This document shows positions 50,369-61,198 of a DNA stretch of 64,000 nucleotides, in pieces. The stretch's first letter is position 1. Every line of letters starts with the position of its first letter. The notes beneath the pieces are model-generated. The model ran no database searches, was not told where the DNA came from, and saw nothing but the letters and a program-made list of their open reading frames with translations. Source of the stretch: Alphaproteobacteria bacterium (GTDB taxonomy: Bacteria; Pseudomonadota; Alphaproteobacteria; Rhodobacterales; Rhodobacteraceae); contig JAUIIJ010000026.1 in assembly GCA_030431825.1 (NCBI GenBank), forward strand, positions 1 to 64,000, read 5' to 3'. Both the position numbers and the translations under genes were made by a program.

Positions 50369-52643
50369 TCCGTAACAGGCTCCAAACTCTCATCGGTGTA
50401 AACGGCATGTCCGCCTGCCGCACCCCGCGCACCCAAAGCGCATCCTGAACCGCATTGGCGACAGCGGCCATCGACCCGACGGTTCCCGCCTCGCCACAGC
50501 CCTTCATGCCCATCGGGTTGGCGGTGGACGGAACGGGTTCCGAGGTGAATCCGATCATCGGCACGTCGCCGGCGCGGGGCAAGGCATAATCCATGAAACT
50601 TGCCGTGAGCAGTTGCCCCTCCCTGTCATGGACAACATGTTCGCAAAGCGCCTGTCCCAGCCCCTGCACCACGCCGCCATGCACCTGACCTTCGGCCAGC
50701 AACGGATTGATCAGATTGCCGAAATCATCAACCACCGTATAACGGTCGACCTGCACGACACCGGTTTCGGGGTCGACGACCACCTCGGCCACATGCGCGC
50801 CGTTGGGAAAGCTGCGCGCGGGCAGCGTCGCGCGGGCGGCGTGATCGAGCAGATCGGCACGGCCATCGGCGCGTGCCATCTCCACGACTTCGAGCAGCGA
50901 CGGTGTCATGTTCGAGCCCGCGGCGCGAAAGGTCTCGTCATCAAAGCTCAGATCGGCCGCGTCCACGCCCAGCTTGTCGGCAAGATAGGGCATGAAGGCC
51001 GACATCATCTGTGCAACCGTCGCCAGCATCGCGTTGGCCTGCGTCGTGACCGAGCGCGAACCGCCGGTGCCGCCGCCCTGCGGGATGATGTCGGAATCGC
51101 CCTGCACCACACGGATGCTGGCGACCGGGATGCCGGTCTGATCGGCCAGGAACCGGGCATAGACGGTCTCGTGCCCCTGCCCGTTGCTCTGGGTGCCAAC
51201 ATGGATACTGACGGTGCCATCCTCCTCGAACACGATGCGCGCGCCTTCGGAAGGATCCCCCAGAATACTTTCGATATAGTAACAGAGCCCCTGCCCGCGC
51301 AGCAGTCCCCGCGCCGCATCGGCATCGCGCCGCGCCGCAAAGCCGGCATGATCAGCAGTTCGGGCGGCCCGCGCCAGCACCTTGTGAAAGTCACCGACAT
51401 CATAGGTTTCGCCGGTCGCGCTCAGATAGGGGAAACGGTCGGCGGGGATGAAGTTGCGCCGTCGCAGCTCCCACGGGTCAATGCCGAGGTCGCGCGCCGC
51501 GCGGTCCATCGCCCGTTCCAGAACATAGATCGCCTCGGGCCGACCGGCACCGCGATAGGCGTCAACCTGCGTCGTATTGGTATAGAACCCTTCGGCGCGC
51601 ATCCATACGGTCTGAACATCGTAACACCCCATCAGGACGCGGGAAAACAGTTCGGTCTGGATCGGCTGGCCCATCATACCGTTATAGGCGCCAAGATTGA
51701 TCCGCGAGTGAACGCGATAGGCGGTGATCCTGCCGTCACCGTCAAAGGCCAGTTCCGCCAGGGTTGCCAGATCGCGCCCGGCATTGTCACTCAGCATCGA
51801 TTCCGTGCGCTCGCCCACCCAGCTCACCGGTCGCCCGAGCGTTCGCGCCGCATGCGCGACGATGCCGTATTCCGGATAGGGCATCACCTTCATGCCAAAT
51901 CCGCCGCCCACATCCGGGATGGTCACGTGAATCGTGTCGGGCTGCACTCCGAGCATGGTCGCGAGCCGGTCCTTCATCGCCCAGACCCCCTGCCCGCTGA
52001 AGGCAAAATGCAGTCGCGAACCATCCCAATCGGCGCGGCACCCGCGCGGCTCCATGGAATTGGTGATGATCCGGTTGTCTTCGACCTGCAGCCGGACCAC
52101 GCGCGCCGCCGCCTCGAACGCTGCGTCGGTCGCAACCTCGTCGCCTGTTGCCCAGTCAAAGGCGCGATTGTCCGGCGCCTCGGGGTGCAGCGTCTCGCCT
52201 CCGGCGCGCACATCCAGCTTGACCGGCAATTCATCTATCTCGACCACGATCATTTCCGCCGCGTCACGCGCAGCGTGCAGTGTTTCGGCAATCACGGCGA
52301 CGATCGGTTCCCCGACAAATCGCACCCGGTCAGAGGCGAGAATCGGCCGCGCAGGCGCCGCACCCATCGTGCCGTCGCGGTTCTGGACAAGATTGGCCTC
52401 GATACGGTTCGTTCCCCCCGCCGCGGTCAGATCCGAGGCCGTCACCACGAGATGCACCCCTGCGGCCTGCTGCGCGTCGCCGATGTCCAGCGCCGTGATC
52501 CGCCCGTGGGCAACCTCGCTGCGCAGCACGTAGCAGTGCAGCGCCGATGCGGTATCACCATCCGCGATATATTGTCCCGAACCGGTCAGGAACCGCTTGT
52601 CCTCGATCCGCGTCACCGATTGGCTTTTGCCGAACTTGTCCAT
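50343..52643 (-). CDS. Xanthine dehydrogenase family molybdopterin-binding subunit (form-II CoxL-like)
   Basis: 766 aa; VDAYRGAGRPEAIYVLERAMD signature; GGFGMKVMPYPEYGIVA; QGLGQALCEHVV. Confidence 0.93.
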   Translation of the reverse strand: MDKFGKSQSVTRIEDKRFLTGSGQYIADGDTASALHCYVLRSEVAHGRITALDIGDAQQAAGVHLVVTASDLTAAGGTNRIEANLVQNRDGTMGAAPARPILASDRVRFVGEPIVAVIAETLHAARDAAEMIVVEIDELPVKLDVRAGGETLHPEAPDNRAFDWATGDEVATDAAFEAAARVVRLQVEDNRIITNSMEPRGCRADWDGSRLHFAFSGQGVWAMKDRLATMLGVQPDTIHVTIPDVGGGFGMKVMPYPEYGIVAHAARTLGRPVSWVGERTESMLSDNAGRDLATLAELAFDGDGRITAYRVHSRINLGAYNGMMGQPIQTELFSRVLMGCYDVQTVWMRAEGFYTNTTQVDAYRGAGRPEAIYVLERAMDRAARDLGIDPWELRRRNFIPADRFPYLSATGETYDVGDFHKVLARAARTADHAGFAARRDADAARGLLRGQGLCYYIESILGDPSEGARIVFEEDGTVSIHVGTQSNGQGHETVYARFLADQTGIPVASIRVVQGDSDIIPQGGGTGGSRSVTTQANAMLATVAQMMSAFMPYLADKLGVDAADLSFDDETFRAAGSNMTPSLLEVVEMARADGRADLLDHAARATLPARSFPNGAHVAEVVVDPETGVVQVDRYTVVDDFGNLINPLLAEGQVHGGVVQGLGQALCEHVVHDREGQLLTASFMDYALPRAGDVPMIGFTSEPVPSTANPMGMKGCGEAGTVGSMAAVANAVQDALWVRGVRQADMPFTPMRVWSLLRNDPVAAEK

Positions 52644-52827
52644 TGGGATGTCCTCTCTCGCTGCGACCGGAGACTAGGTCCAGCGCCGGCAATGTCCAGC
52701 CGCCGGGCCGCAAGACCGCCCGGCCCGACCGGCATCTGCCGCGCCCGCTCAAGAAAACCTGATGTCGCGCCTTCCCCTTGTGCCGCGGTTTCGCTAGATG
52801 AAGCGCGACGGAAAAGGGATCAGCGTT

Positions 52828-55800
52828 ATGGCCATGAACAAGACTTTCGACGCGGCAGAAGCCGAAGACCGCCTGTATCGGGCTTGGGAAGACGCGGGCT
52901 GTTTCAAGGCCGGTGCAAACGCCTCGCGCGCCGAAACCTACTGCGTGATGATCCCGCCCCCCAACGTCACCGGCAGCCTGCACATGGGCCACGCCTTCAA
53001 CAATACGCTTCAGGACATTCTGGTGCGCTGGCACCGGATGCGCGGTTTCGATACGCTGTGGCAACCGGGACAGGATCATGCGGGCATCGCCACGCAGATG
53101 GTCGTGGAACGCGAACTTGCCAAGGACGGCAAGCGCCGCACCGATTTCTCGCGCGCGGATTTCATCGCCAGGGTCTGGGAACAGAAACAGAAATCCGGCG
53201 GCACCATCATCGGACAGCTCAAGCGGCTTGGCGCCTCTCTCGACTGGTCCCGAAACGCCTTTACCATGTCCGGCGCACCCGGCGCACCGGAGGGTGAAGA
53301 GGGCAATTTCCATGATGCGGTGATCAAGGTCTTTGTCGACATGTACGAAAAGGGCCTGATCTATCGCGGCAAGCGGCTGGTCAACTGGGACCCGCATTTC
53401 GAAACCGCGATTTCCGATCTCGAGGTCGAGAATATCGAGGTCGCCGGCCACATGTGGCATTTCAAATATCCGCTCGCCGGCGGCGCGACCTACACCTATG
53501 TGGAAAAGGACGAGGACGGGAATATCGTGCTCGAGGAAGAGCGCGACTATATCTCGATTGCAACCACCCGGCCCGAGACCATGTTGGGCGACGGCGCCGT
53601 TGCAGTGCATCCATCGGATGAACGTTACGCTCCAATCATCGGAAAACTATGTGAAATCCCCGTCGGACCCAAAGAGCACCGGCGCCTGATTCCGATCATA
53701 ACAGACGATTATCCGGATCCCGATTTCGGCTCGGGTGCGGTCAAGATCACCGGGGCGCATGACTTCAACGACTATCAGGTCGCCAAGCGCGGCAACATCC
53801 CGATGTACAGCCTGATGGACACGCGCGGCACCATGCGCACCGACGGCAAGCCCTATGCCCAAGAGGCCGCGGTCGCACAGGCCATCGCCAATGGCGACCA
53901 GGATTTCGACGAGGCCACCATCGCGGCGATGAACCTGGTTCCCGATGAATATCGCGGGCTGGACCGGTTCGAAGCGCGCAAGCGCGTCGTGGCCGACATC
54001 ACCGCCGAAGGGCTGGCGGTGATGCATGATGTCACCAGGACCGACCCCGAAAGCGGCGAGGCCGTGACCGTCGCCGAACCGCTGGTCGAAAACAAGCCGA
54101 TCATGCAGCCCTTTGGCGACCGGTCAAAGGTTGTCATCGAACCGATGCTCACCGATCAGTGGTTCGTGGACACCGACAGGATCGTCGGCCCGGCGCTGGA
54201 TGCGGTGCGCAATGGCGACGTCAGGATCCTGCCCGAACGCGAGGAAAAGGTCTATTTTCACTGGCTCGAAAACATCGAGCCTTGGTGCATCAGCCGACAG
54301 CTGTGGTGGGGGCACCAGATCCCGGTCTGGTACGGTCTGGATCTGTCCGCACCCGGATTCCGCGACGACGAGGACGACGGCACACTTGACCTTGTCGAAC
54401 TGCACCGGCTGCTGATCGACGGCGGCATGTTGCATGCCGGTGCGGTGATGCATTGCGCGCCCTCCTTTGAAACGGTGCAGGACGCCTTTCGCGACGAAAT
54501 CGCCGACACGCCGGTGCCGATCAATCACGCCGCCATCGTCGAAGTCGCCGACAAGAACGCGGCCGTTCACATGCTGGCCGAAAGCCTGGCGCAATACGGG
54601 CTGGATCAGGATCCGACGAAACTGGTCTACCCGGTCTGGCGCGACCCGGATGTGCTCGACACCTGGTTTTCGTCCGGGCTCTGGCCGATCGGCACGTTGG
54701 GCTGGCCCGAGGATACGCCGGAACTGGCGCGGTATTTCCCGACCAGCGACCTGATCACCGGCACCGACATCCTGTTCTTCTGGGTGGCGCGGATGATGAT
54801 GATGCAGCTGTCCGTCGTCGGGCAGATCCCGTTCGATACCGTCTATCTGCATGGCCTTGTGCGTGACGCCAAGGGCAAGAAGATGAGCAAATCCGTCGGC
54901 AACGTCGTCGATCCCCTTGACGTGATCGACGAATACGGCGCCGATGCGCTGCGGTTCTCGTCGGCGGCGATGGCGGCACTTGGCGGCGTGCTCAAGCTCG
55001 ATATGGAGCGGATCAAGGGCTATCGCAACTTTGGCACCAAGCTCTGGAACGCGATGCGCTTTGCCGAGATGAACGGCGTTTTCGAGGTGTCCGCCGATGG
55101 CCTGCCCCGCCCTGAACAGGCGCTCAACAAGTGGATTGTCGGCGAGACCGCAAAGGTGCGCGCCGAAGTGGACGAGGCGCTGGAGAACTATCGCTTCAAC
55201 GATGCCGCGGGGGCGTTGTACGGTTTCGTCTGGGGCAAGGTCTGTGACTGGTATGTAGAGTTCTCCAAGCCGCTCCTGCAGGAAGATAATCCGGCCCGCG
55301 AGGAAACCCGCGCCACGATGAAATGGGTGCTCGACCAGTGCATGATCCTGTTGCATCCGATCATGCCGTTCATCACCGAAGAACTGTGGGGCACCTCGGG
55401 CAACCGCGACGAGATGCTGATGGTGACGGACTGGCCGACCTACGACACCGACCTCGTGGACGGCGCGGCGGATCGCGAAATGAACTGGGTGATCGCGCTG
55501 ATCGAGAGCGTTCGCTCGGCGCGGGCGCAGATGCACGTGCCCGCCGGTCTCTACGTGCCGATGCTGGTCACCGAGATTGACGAGTTGGGCCGCGCCGCAT
55601 GGTCGCGCAACGAGGCGCTGATCAAGCGGTTGGCGCGGATCGAGGAGCTGAGCGAAGCCGACAGTCTGCCCAAGGGCACCGTGACGATTGCCGCAGAGGG
55701 CGCGAATTTCGGCCTGCCGCTGGCGGGGATCATCGACATCGCAAAGGAACAGGCCCGTCTGGAAAAGACGCTTGGCAAACTGACCAAGGAACTGGGCGGC

Positions 55801-55944
55801 TTGCGCGGGCGCCTCAACAACCCGAATTTTGCCAACTCCGCACCGGAAGACGTGGTTGCCGAAACCCGCGCCAACCTCGCCGCGCGCGAAGCGGAAGAAG
55901 GCAAGATCAAAGAGGCGCTGGCACGACTGGCCGAACTGGCCTGA
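52828..55944 (+). CDS. valS: Valine--tRNA ligase
   Basis: [31 protein letters not shown] (HIGH), [25 protein letters not shown] (KMSKS). Confidence 0.98.
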   Translation: MAMNKTFDAAEAEDRLYRAWEDAGCFKAGANASRAETYCVMIPPPNVTGSLHMGHAFNNTLQDILVRWHRMRGFDTLWQPGQDHAGIATQMVVERELAKDGKRRTDFSRADFIARVWEQKQKSGGTIIGQLKRLGASLDWSRNAFTMSGAPGAPEGEEGNFHDAVIKVFVDMYEKGLIYRGKRLVNWDPHFETAISDLEVENIEVAGHMWHFKYPLAGGATYTYVEKDEDGNIVLEEERDYISIATTRPETMLGDGAVAVHPSDERYAPIIGKLCEIPVGPKEHRRLIPIITDDYPDPDFGSGAVKITGAHDFNDYQVAKRGNIPMYSLMDTRGTMRTDGKPYAQEAAVAQAIANGDQDFDEATIAAMNLVPDEYRGLDRFEARKRVVADITAEGLAVMHDVTRTDPESGEAVTVAEPLVENKPIMQPFGDRSKVVIEPMLTDQWFVDTDRIVGPALDAVRNGDVRILPEREEKVYFHWLENIEPWCISRQLWWGHQIPVWYGLDLSAPGFRDDEDDGTLDLVELHRLLIDGGMLHAGAVMHCAPSFETVQDAFRDEIADTPVPINHAAIVEVADKNAAVHMLAESLAQYGLDQDPTKLVYPVWRDPDVLDTWFSSGLWPIGTLGWPEDTPELARYFPTSDLITGTDILFFWVARMMMMQLSVVGQIPFDTVYLHGLVRDAKGKKMSKSVGNVVDPLDVIDEYGADALRFSSAAMAALGGVLKLDMERIKGYRNFGTKLWNAMRFAEMNGVFEVSADGLPRPEQALNKWIVGETAKVRAEVDEALENYRFNDAAGALYGFVWGKVCDWYVEFSKPLLQEDNPAREETRATMKWVLDQCMILLHPIMPFITEELWGTSGNRDEMLMVTDWPTYDTDLVDGAADREMNWVIALIESVRSARAQMHVPAGLYVPMLVTEIDELGRAAWSRNEALIKRLARIEELSEADSLPKGTVTIAAEGANFGLPLAGIIDIAKEQARLEKTLGKLTKELGGLRGRLNNPNFANSAPEDVVAETRANLAAREAEEGKIKEALARLAELA

Positions 55945-56094
55945 GCGACCGCGACACGCACCGGGGCGCATCCGGCCGCCCCGGTCTCCGCTCGGAGAGG
56001 CTCTGTCCGCCGAGGCCGGACAGACAACCTGCCCAAACCCGCCGCGCAGCTAAGCCGCGCGATAAGAACTGCGGGGTAAAAGCTGACGGCCGGC

Positions 56095-56231
56095 TTGAGC
56101 CGATTGTGTTGAAAAACTCGCTGAAACGATTTCGGAGCAACCATATCTTGGTTCTGACGCTTGCCAATCACCCGATCTGGTAGCCCGAAGCGACCGCCTT
56201 CGGGTTTTTCAATACAATCAGCCCAGAGTGA
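56095..56231. mobile_element. IS1182-like inverted-repeat mini-element (MITE or deleted IS remnant)
   Basis: GAGCCGATTGTGTTGAAAAACTCGC ... GGGTTTTTCAATACAATCAGCCCAGAG; ends match each other inverted and resemble the IS1182 ends at 1276/2832. Confidence 0.7.
56184..56209 (+). terminator. Intrinsic terminator embedded in the mini-element
   Basis: CCCGAAG-CGACCGC-CTTCGGG-TTTTT. Confidence 0.8.
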
Positions 56232-56391
56232 CGGATGCTGCTTATTGCTCAGATGTATGCTAGCAGCGACGCGTTCAACAGCCAACCAACACCTTGGTGG
56301 ACGCTGAACGGGGATGAAGGAGAATTAACGCAGATGTTTTATGGACGTGGAAAAACAAGTCTTAGTATGCCGCTCAATTACCTCCACATGA

Positions 56392-57132
56392 CTACTTCTG
56401 GCACTTTTCCAGCAGCTTTCGAATTTTTTCTAGCTCTCTAAATATCTTAGTGTCGGCCGGTTCATTGGCGTTGGCGTTTTCAAACTCTAAGATGTTAAGT
56501 TCGTGAGTAGAATAATACTTAGATCCTTCGATGTCTTCATATGTGAGAGATATTGAAAAGGGGGCAATAGGAGCGTCACTTCCAAAAAGATCAGGCCCTG
56601 TTCCCATCCAGTGGGGGACTGTTTGATTTTGAAGAATAGCTGCTAGTGGTCGCCGATTGTTGAAGAAATCAGATGTACGTATCCGATCCAAAAAATCTGA
56701 CCGCCCTGCCGGAATGTTTCCCTCCAATTGCGCTTTAACATTGATAGCCGCGCCAGCGCCGACGTTGGAGATATTCAGCGACAACACTAAAGGGTACATC
56801 TCATCCTTCGCTAAGTGGGCAATCAGAACAGGGTCAACACCAGCTTGCCTCATTCGCCGTTGTTCTGTTAGCGCGCGAAATGAAATCTGCAACGATACCA
56901 AGGCCACTAAGAAAGCTGCCACCGATGGCAGGATGTCTATCAGCTCCTCCCGGGACAGCAGTGATGAAAAAACTTGAATGCCCAAATACATTGATAGGCT
57001 GATCAACACGCCCGTCAATACGCCGAGTGCATAAACGCCATCGCCTAGGAGGTCGTTTCTCGGTTTCTCACTTTTACGAAAAGATTGTTGTTCTGACACA
57101 TTGTTGTTCCTTTGTCGATTTGCCCCCTTCAT
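56392..57132 (-). CDS. Hypothetical membrane protein (two predicted TM segments) in AT-rich island
   Basis: 246 aa; GDGVYALGVLTGVLISLSMYLGIQVF and IDILPSVAAFLVALVSLQISFRAL; AT-rich codons unlike the flanks. Confidence 0.75.
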   Translation of the reverse strand: MKGANRQRNNNVSEQQSFRKSEKPRNDLLGDGVYALGVLTGVLISLSMYLGIQVFSSLLSREELIDILPSVAAFLVALVSLQISFRALTEQRRMRQAGVDPVLIAHLAKDEMYPLVLSLNISNVGAGAAINVKAQLEGNIPAGRSDFLDRIRTSDFFNNRRPLAAILQNQTVPHWMGTGPDLFGSDAPIAPFSISLTYEDIEGSKYYSTHELNILEFENANANEPADTKIFRELEKIRKLLEKCQK

Positions 57133-57310
57133 CGATGCATGAAAGATTCCTCAAGAACCACCGTTTTTCGAGGAAGCGCTTGAAAGCCGCCATTCGACTG
57201 CCGTGCAACTAAGGCTAACTTCGTCCCGCATAGTTGCTCCTCGGTCTGTGCTGTGCCGCAGAATGCCGCCGATGAAAAGAGACAGGGCCGATGGCTCTCG
57301 GCACTGGGCA

Positions 57311-58093
57311 TTACTTGAACTTCGGCGCGCGTCCCTGCATTTGCGCCGCGACCACTTCCATCTGGTCGGGCTTGCCGATCAGAGCTGCGGATTCGCGGCT
57401 CTCCTGAAGCAGGACCTCGGCCCGCTCCTGCGTCTCGGCGGTCTCGATCAGTCGCTTGGCCGCGCGGATCGCCGACGGGCTCTTGCCCGCGATCGTCCGC
57501 GCCAGATCAAGCGCCGTTGCCTGTGGATCGTCCGCCAGTTGCGTCACAAGCCCCCAGCGTTCGCCCTGCTCTGCTGAAACCGGCTCGGCGGTATAGGTCA
57601 TCAGGCGCAGCACATCCGAGCGCACCAGCGGCGGCAATGTCACCATGCCGCCAAGATCGGGCACCAGCCCCCATTTCATTTCCATCAGCGACAGCCTGGC
57701 ATCCGGCGACGCGATCCGGATATCGGCCCCGAGCGCAAGTTGCAGACCGCCCCCGTAGACCGCGCCGTGCAGCGCGGCGATCACCGGTACGGGCACCCGG
57801 CGCCAGACCAGCGACATTTCCTGCAACAGGTTGGTGTCACCGTGGCTGCGCCCCATCAGCCATTCGACCGGGTCGATCTGGCCCATGGTGGCAAAGCTGG
57901 CGAGATCCAGCCCGGCACAAAAGCTCTTGCCCTGCCCGGCAAGGACCACCGCCCGCGCATCGGACGCGGCGACCTGCTGGCCCGCGTCGACAATCGCACG
58001 GAACATCTCGTCATCCAGTGCATTCATCTTGTCCCCCCGGGTCAGTGTCACCCGGGCAATGTGGTCCTGATAGTCGACGGAAACGCGTGTCAT
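57311..58093 (-). CDS. Crotonase/enoyl-CoA hydratase family protein
   Basis: RAVVLAGQGKSFCAGLDLASF, ALHGAVYGGGLQLALGADIRIASPDARLSLMEMKWGLVPDLGG. Confidence 0.93.
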   Translation of the reverse strand: MTRVSVDYQDHIARVTLTRGDKMNALDDEMFRAIVDAGQQVAASDARAVVLAGQGKSFCAGLDLASFATMGQIDPVEWLMGRSHGDTNLLQEMSLVWRRVPVPVIAALHGAVYGGGLQLALGADIRIASPDARLSLMEMKWGLVPDLGGMVTLPPLVRSDVLRLMTYTAEPVSAEQGERWGLVTQLADDPQATALDLARTIAGKSPSAIRAAKRLIETAETQERAEVLLQESRESAALIGKPDQMEVVAAQMQGRAPKFK

Positions 58094-58234
58094 GAAATCT
58101 CTCCGGTTGTCTGCGCCTCACCTCACCGCAAACCGGTTTGCGAATCCAGATGAACGTGGCGGCACGCGGCAGCCCTGCATTTACAAGCCCGGCGGTCGCG
58201 GTCATGGTCGCACCGGTTCACATAGGCATCGACA

Positions 58235-58642
58235 GTGGCACAAGAAACGCCCCCTCCGCAGAAACCACCGCGTCATGCGATTGCCCGCGTGGCGTGGAAT
58301 ACGCTCGGCGCCGTGGCGCTGCTGCTCGGTCTGATCGGGGTGGTGCTCCCGGTGCTGCCGACCACACCGTTCGTGCTGGTTGCCGCCTTCGCCTTTTCCA
58401 AAGGATCGCCGCGCATGCGTCGCTGGCTGACCGACCACGCGATTTTCGGCCCGCTGATCGCGGATTGGGAGGCGCATGGCGCCATTGCGCGACCGATCAA
58501 GCGGCTGGCCTGCAGCATCATGGGCGGCGTGTTCCTGATCAGCGTCATTGCGGGCGTGCCGGTCAAGGTTCTGGTCATTCAGGCCATTTGCCTGGGCGGC
58601 GCGGCGGCCTATGTGCTGACCCGGCCGGACGGACCGCGATAG
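58235..58642 (+). CDS. YbaN family protein (DUF454)
   Basis: WNTLGAVALLLGLIGVVLPVLPTTPFVLVAAFAFSKGSPRMRRWLTDHAIFGPLIADWE. Confidence 0.9.
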   Translation: MAQETPPPQKPPRHAIARVAWNTLGAVALLLGLIGVVLPVLPTTPFVLVAAFAFSKGSPRMRRWLTDHAIFGPLIADWEAHGAIARPIKRLACSIMGGVFLISVIAGVPVKVLVIQAICLGGAAAYVLTRPDGPR

Positions 58643-58684
58643 GTCACGCTTGCGATGAAGCGGCGGCTGGGGTTATCTGCGCCC

Positions 58685-59791
58685 ATGACAGAGCCCCGCT
58701 ATACCCCGCTTGCCCGCTCGCTGCCCGCAACCGTACCCTTTGTCGGGCCGGAAACCCAGGAACGGCAACGCGGCAGCCACTTCGCCGCCCGTCTGGGGGC
58801 GAATGAAAACGTGTTCGGCCCCTCGCCCCGCGCGATTGCCGCGATGCAGGACGCCATGTCCGGCATCTGGATGTATGGCGACCCCGAGAATCACGACCTG
58901 CGCCACGCCCTGGCGGCGCATCATGGCGTCACGCCGGACCATGTCGTTGTCGGCGAAGGTATCGACGGGTTGCTGGGCTATCTGGTGCGGCTTCTCGTCG
59001 GCCCCGGCGACTCGGTTGTCACGTCCGACGGAGCCTATCCGACCTTCAACTATCATGTCGCCGGATATGGCGGGACCTTGCACAAGGTCCCCTATCGCGG
59101 CGATCACGAGGATCCCGCGCAGCTGTTTGCCAGGGCCGCCGAGGTGGATGCAAAGCTGGTCTACCTCGCCAATCCCGACAACCCCATGGGGACGTGGCAT
59201 CGCGGGGCGGACCTGCTGGCGGCGATGGAATCGCTGCCTGACGGGTGTCTGCTGGTGCTGGACGAAGCCTATGTCGAATGCGCCCCGGCCGGAACCGCCA
59301 TCGAGATCGACCCGGACGACCCCCGGCTGATCCGCATGCGCACCTTTTCCAAGGCCTATGGCATGGCGGGCGCACGGGTCGGCTATGGGCTGGGCGCGCC
59401 CGGGCTAATTTCGGCCTTCAACAAGGTGCGGAATCATTTCGGGATGAACCGCGCCGCGCAGGCGGGTGCACTTGCCGCGCTGGAAGACACCGGATGGCTT
59501 GATCGCGTGCTGGCGGACATTGCCGCGGGGCGCGAGCGCATTGCCGGGATCGCGCGGGCTCACGGGCTGGTGCCGCTTCAGTCGGCAACGAATTTCGTTG
59601 CCATCGATTGCGGTGCGGACGGTGTGTTTGCCAAGGCTGTGCTGGACGATCTGATTGCCCGCGGCATTTTCGTGCGCATGCCCTTTTCGGTGCCGCAAAA
59701 CCGCTGCATCCGGATAAGCTGTGGCACCTCTGCCGATCTCGATGCCTTTGAAGCGGCGCTGCCCAAGGCGCTGGCGGCGGCGCGCGGCTGA
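58685..59791 (+). CDS. PLP-dependent aminotransferase (histidinol-phosphate aminotransferase-like)
   Basis: RLGANENVFGPSPRAIAAM, LANPDNPMGTWH, MRTFSKAYGMAGARVGYGLG. Confidence 0.92.
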   Translation: MTEPRYTPLARSLPATVPFVGPETQERQRGSHFAARLGANENVFGPSPRAIAAMQDAMSGIWMYGDPENHDLRHALAAHHGVTPDHVVVGEGIDGLLGYLVRLLVGPGDSVVTSDGAYPTFNYHVAGYGGTLHKVPYRGDHEDPAQLFARAAEVDAKLVYLANPDNPMGTWHRGADLLAAMESLPDGCLLVLDEAYVECAPAGTAIEIDPDDPRLIRMRTFSKAYGMAGARVGYGLGAPGLISAFNKVRNHFGMNRAAQAGALAALEDTGWLDRVLADIAAGRERIAGIARAHGLVPLQSATNFVAIDCGADGVFAKAVLDDLIARGIFVRMPFSVPQNRCIRISCGTSADLDAFEAALPKALAAARG

Positions 59792-59829
59792 TCCTGTCGC
59801 GATGACGGTCCGTTGATCGCCGGGGCGCG

Positions 59830-61041
59830 TTAACGCCCCGCGATGACGGCGGCAGCGGTCTGGACACCCCCGGTTCCGTGCGCGATGCCGAGCGCGCGCA
59901 TCCCGGTTTCAATTCCGCCCAGCAGGCCCAGGATCATCTGCCCATTCACATGCCCCATGTGACCCAGCCGGAAAAAACTGTGCCGCGCGGGATCGTCCGG
60001 CGCCGCCATACCCAGCCCGATCCCCAGGGTCAGCCCGAGATTTTCGGCCAACCACTCGCGCAGCGCGGTGCCCTGACCGGTTTCGAGCCGGAGCGCGGTC
60101 ACCGCATGGCTGCGATGCGCAGGATCGGCGATGTTCATCCGCAAGGGGCCGTTATCCTCGCCCCAGGCCTCGCAGGCCGCCCAGATCGCATTGGCCAGAC
60201 GCGCATGGCGCGCCCAGACATGTTCGAGCCCCTCTTCATCGATCATGTCAAGCGCGGCGCGCAGCCCGTAGAGATGATGCGTTGGCGCGGTGCCGCCGAA
60301 ATACTGATAGAATTCCTGCGGGTTCGCCCGCGGCACCCAATCCCAATAGCGGCTGACACAGGACAGTTCCGCCCGACGGGCGGCGGCCTTGTCATTGAAG
60401 AACACGAAACCCAGCCCCGGCGGCACCATCAGCCCCTTCTGGCTGGCGGTCACCATCACGTCCACACCCCAGTCGTCCATTTCGAACCGGTCACATCCCA
60501 GCGATGCGATGCAATCCGCCATCAGCAGCGCCGGATGCCCGAGATCGTCCAGAACCGCGCGCAGGGCGGCGATATCGTTGCGCACCGAGCTGGAGGTATC
60601 GACATGCACCGCCAGAACGGCCCTGATCTCGTGCCCGCGATCCGCGCGCAGCGTGTCGGCGATCCGCTCCATGTCCATCGGGCTGGACTTTCCGAATTCG
60701 AGGAGCGCGACCTCGGCCCCGAGCCCCGCGGCAATGTCGGCCCAACCATGCCCGAAACGTCCGGTGGCCGGCACCAGCACCTTGTCCCCGGGCGCAAGCA
60801 CATTCGACAGTGCCGCTTCCCACGCTCCGTGACCGTTGCAGATATAGATCGCCACATGATGCCGCGTGCGGGCGACGCGCCGCAGATCGGGAATGAGAGT
60901 GTCGGTCAGGCTGTGCAACGGCCCGTCGTAGATGTTGGGCGATGGCCTGTGCATGGCCTGCAACACCCGGTCCGGAATCACCGAAGGTCCCGGAATTGCA
61001 AGATATTCGCGCCCTTGCGCCACAGACAGCGAGTCGGCCAT
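59830..61041 (-). CDS. Alanine--glyoxylate / serine--pyruvate aminotransferase family protein
   Basis: IPGPSVIPDRVLQAMHRPSPNIYDGPL, CNGHGAWEAALSNVLAPGDKVLV, TASQKGLMVPPGLGF. Confidence 0.9.
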   Translation of the reverse strand: MADSLSVAQGREYLAIPGPSVIPDRVLQAMHRPSPNIYDGPLHSLTDTLIPDLRRVARTRHHVAIYICNGHGAWEAALSNVLAPGDKVLVPATGRFGHGWADIAAGLGAEVALLEFGKSSPMDMERIADTLRADRGHEIRAVLAVHVDTSSSVRNDIAALRAVLDDLGHPALLMADCIASLGCDRFEMDDWGVDVMVTASQKGLMVPPGLGFVFFNDKAAARRAELSCVSRYWDWVPRANPQEFYQYFGGTAPTHHLYGLRAALDMIDEEGLEHVWARHARLANAIWAACEAWGEDNGPLRMNIADPAHRSHAVTALRLETGQGTALREWLAENLGLTLGIGLGMAAPDDPARHSFFRLGHMGHVNGQMILGLLGGIETGMRALGIAHGTGGVQTAAAVIAGR

Positions 61042-61198
61042 GTTGTTCCTTTCACAGATTTCGCACAGCCTACATCCGGCGCGGGCGAGGTCAATCTGGC
61101 GGATCACGCGGGTTGCGTCGAATTTCTCAGATGATTAAATGGCCGAAACCCGGGCGGCGGAACCAATCCGCTCCACACCCCAACAGGATCAATACCTT

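Noticed and set aside
50613-53297. 894-aa plus-strand ORF
   Set aside because: Antisense to the CoxL-like gene and overlapping valS in another frame; no recognisable domains.
54390-54640. Extra segment inside ValS as a possible insertion/intein
   Set aside because: Reads continuously in frame and fits, from memory, the longer alphaproteobacterial ValS; no intein motifs seen.
54124-55971. 615-aa minus-strand ORF
   Set aside because: Shadow of valS on the opposite strand.
56235-56441. 68-aa + ORF in the AT-rich island
   Set aside because: Overlaps the 3' end of the better supported 246-aa minus-strand gene and has no recognisable features.
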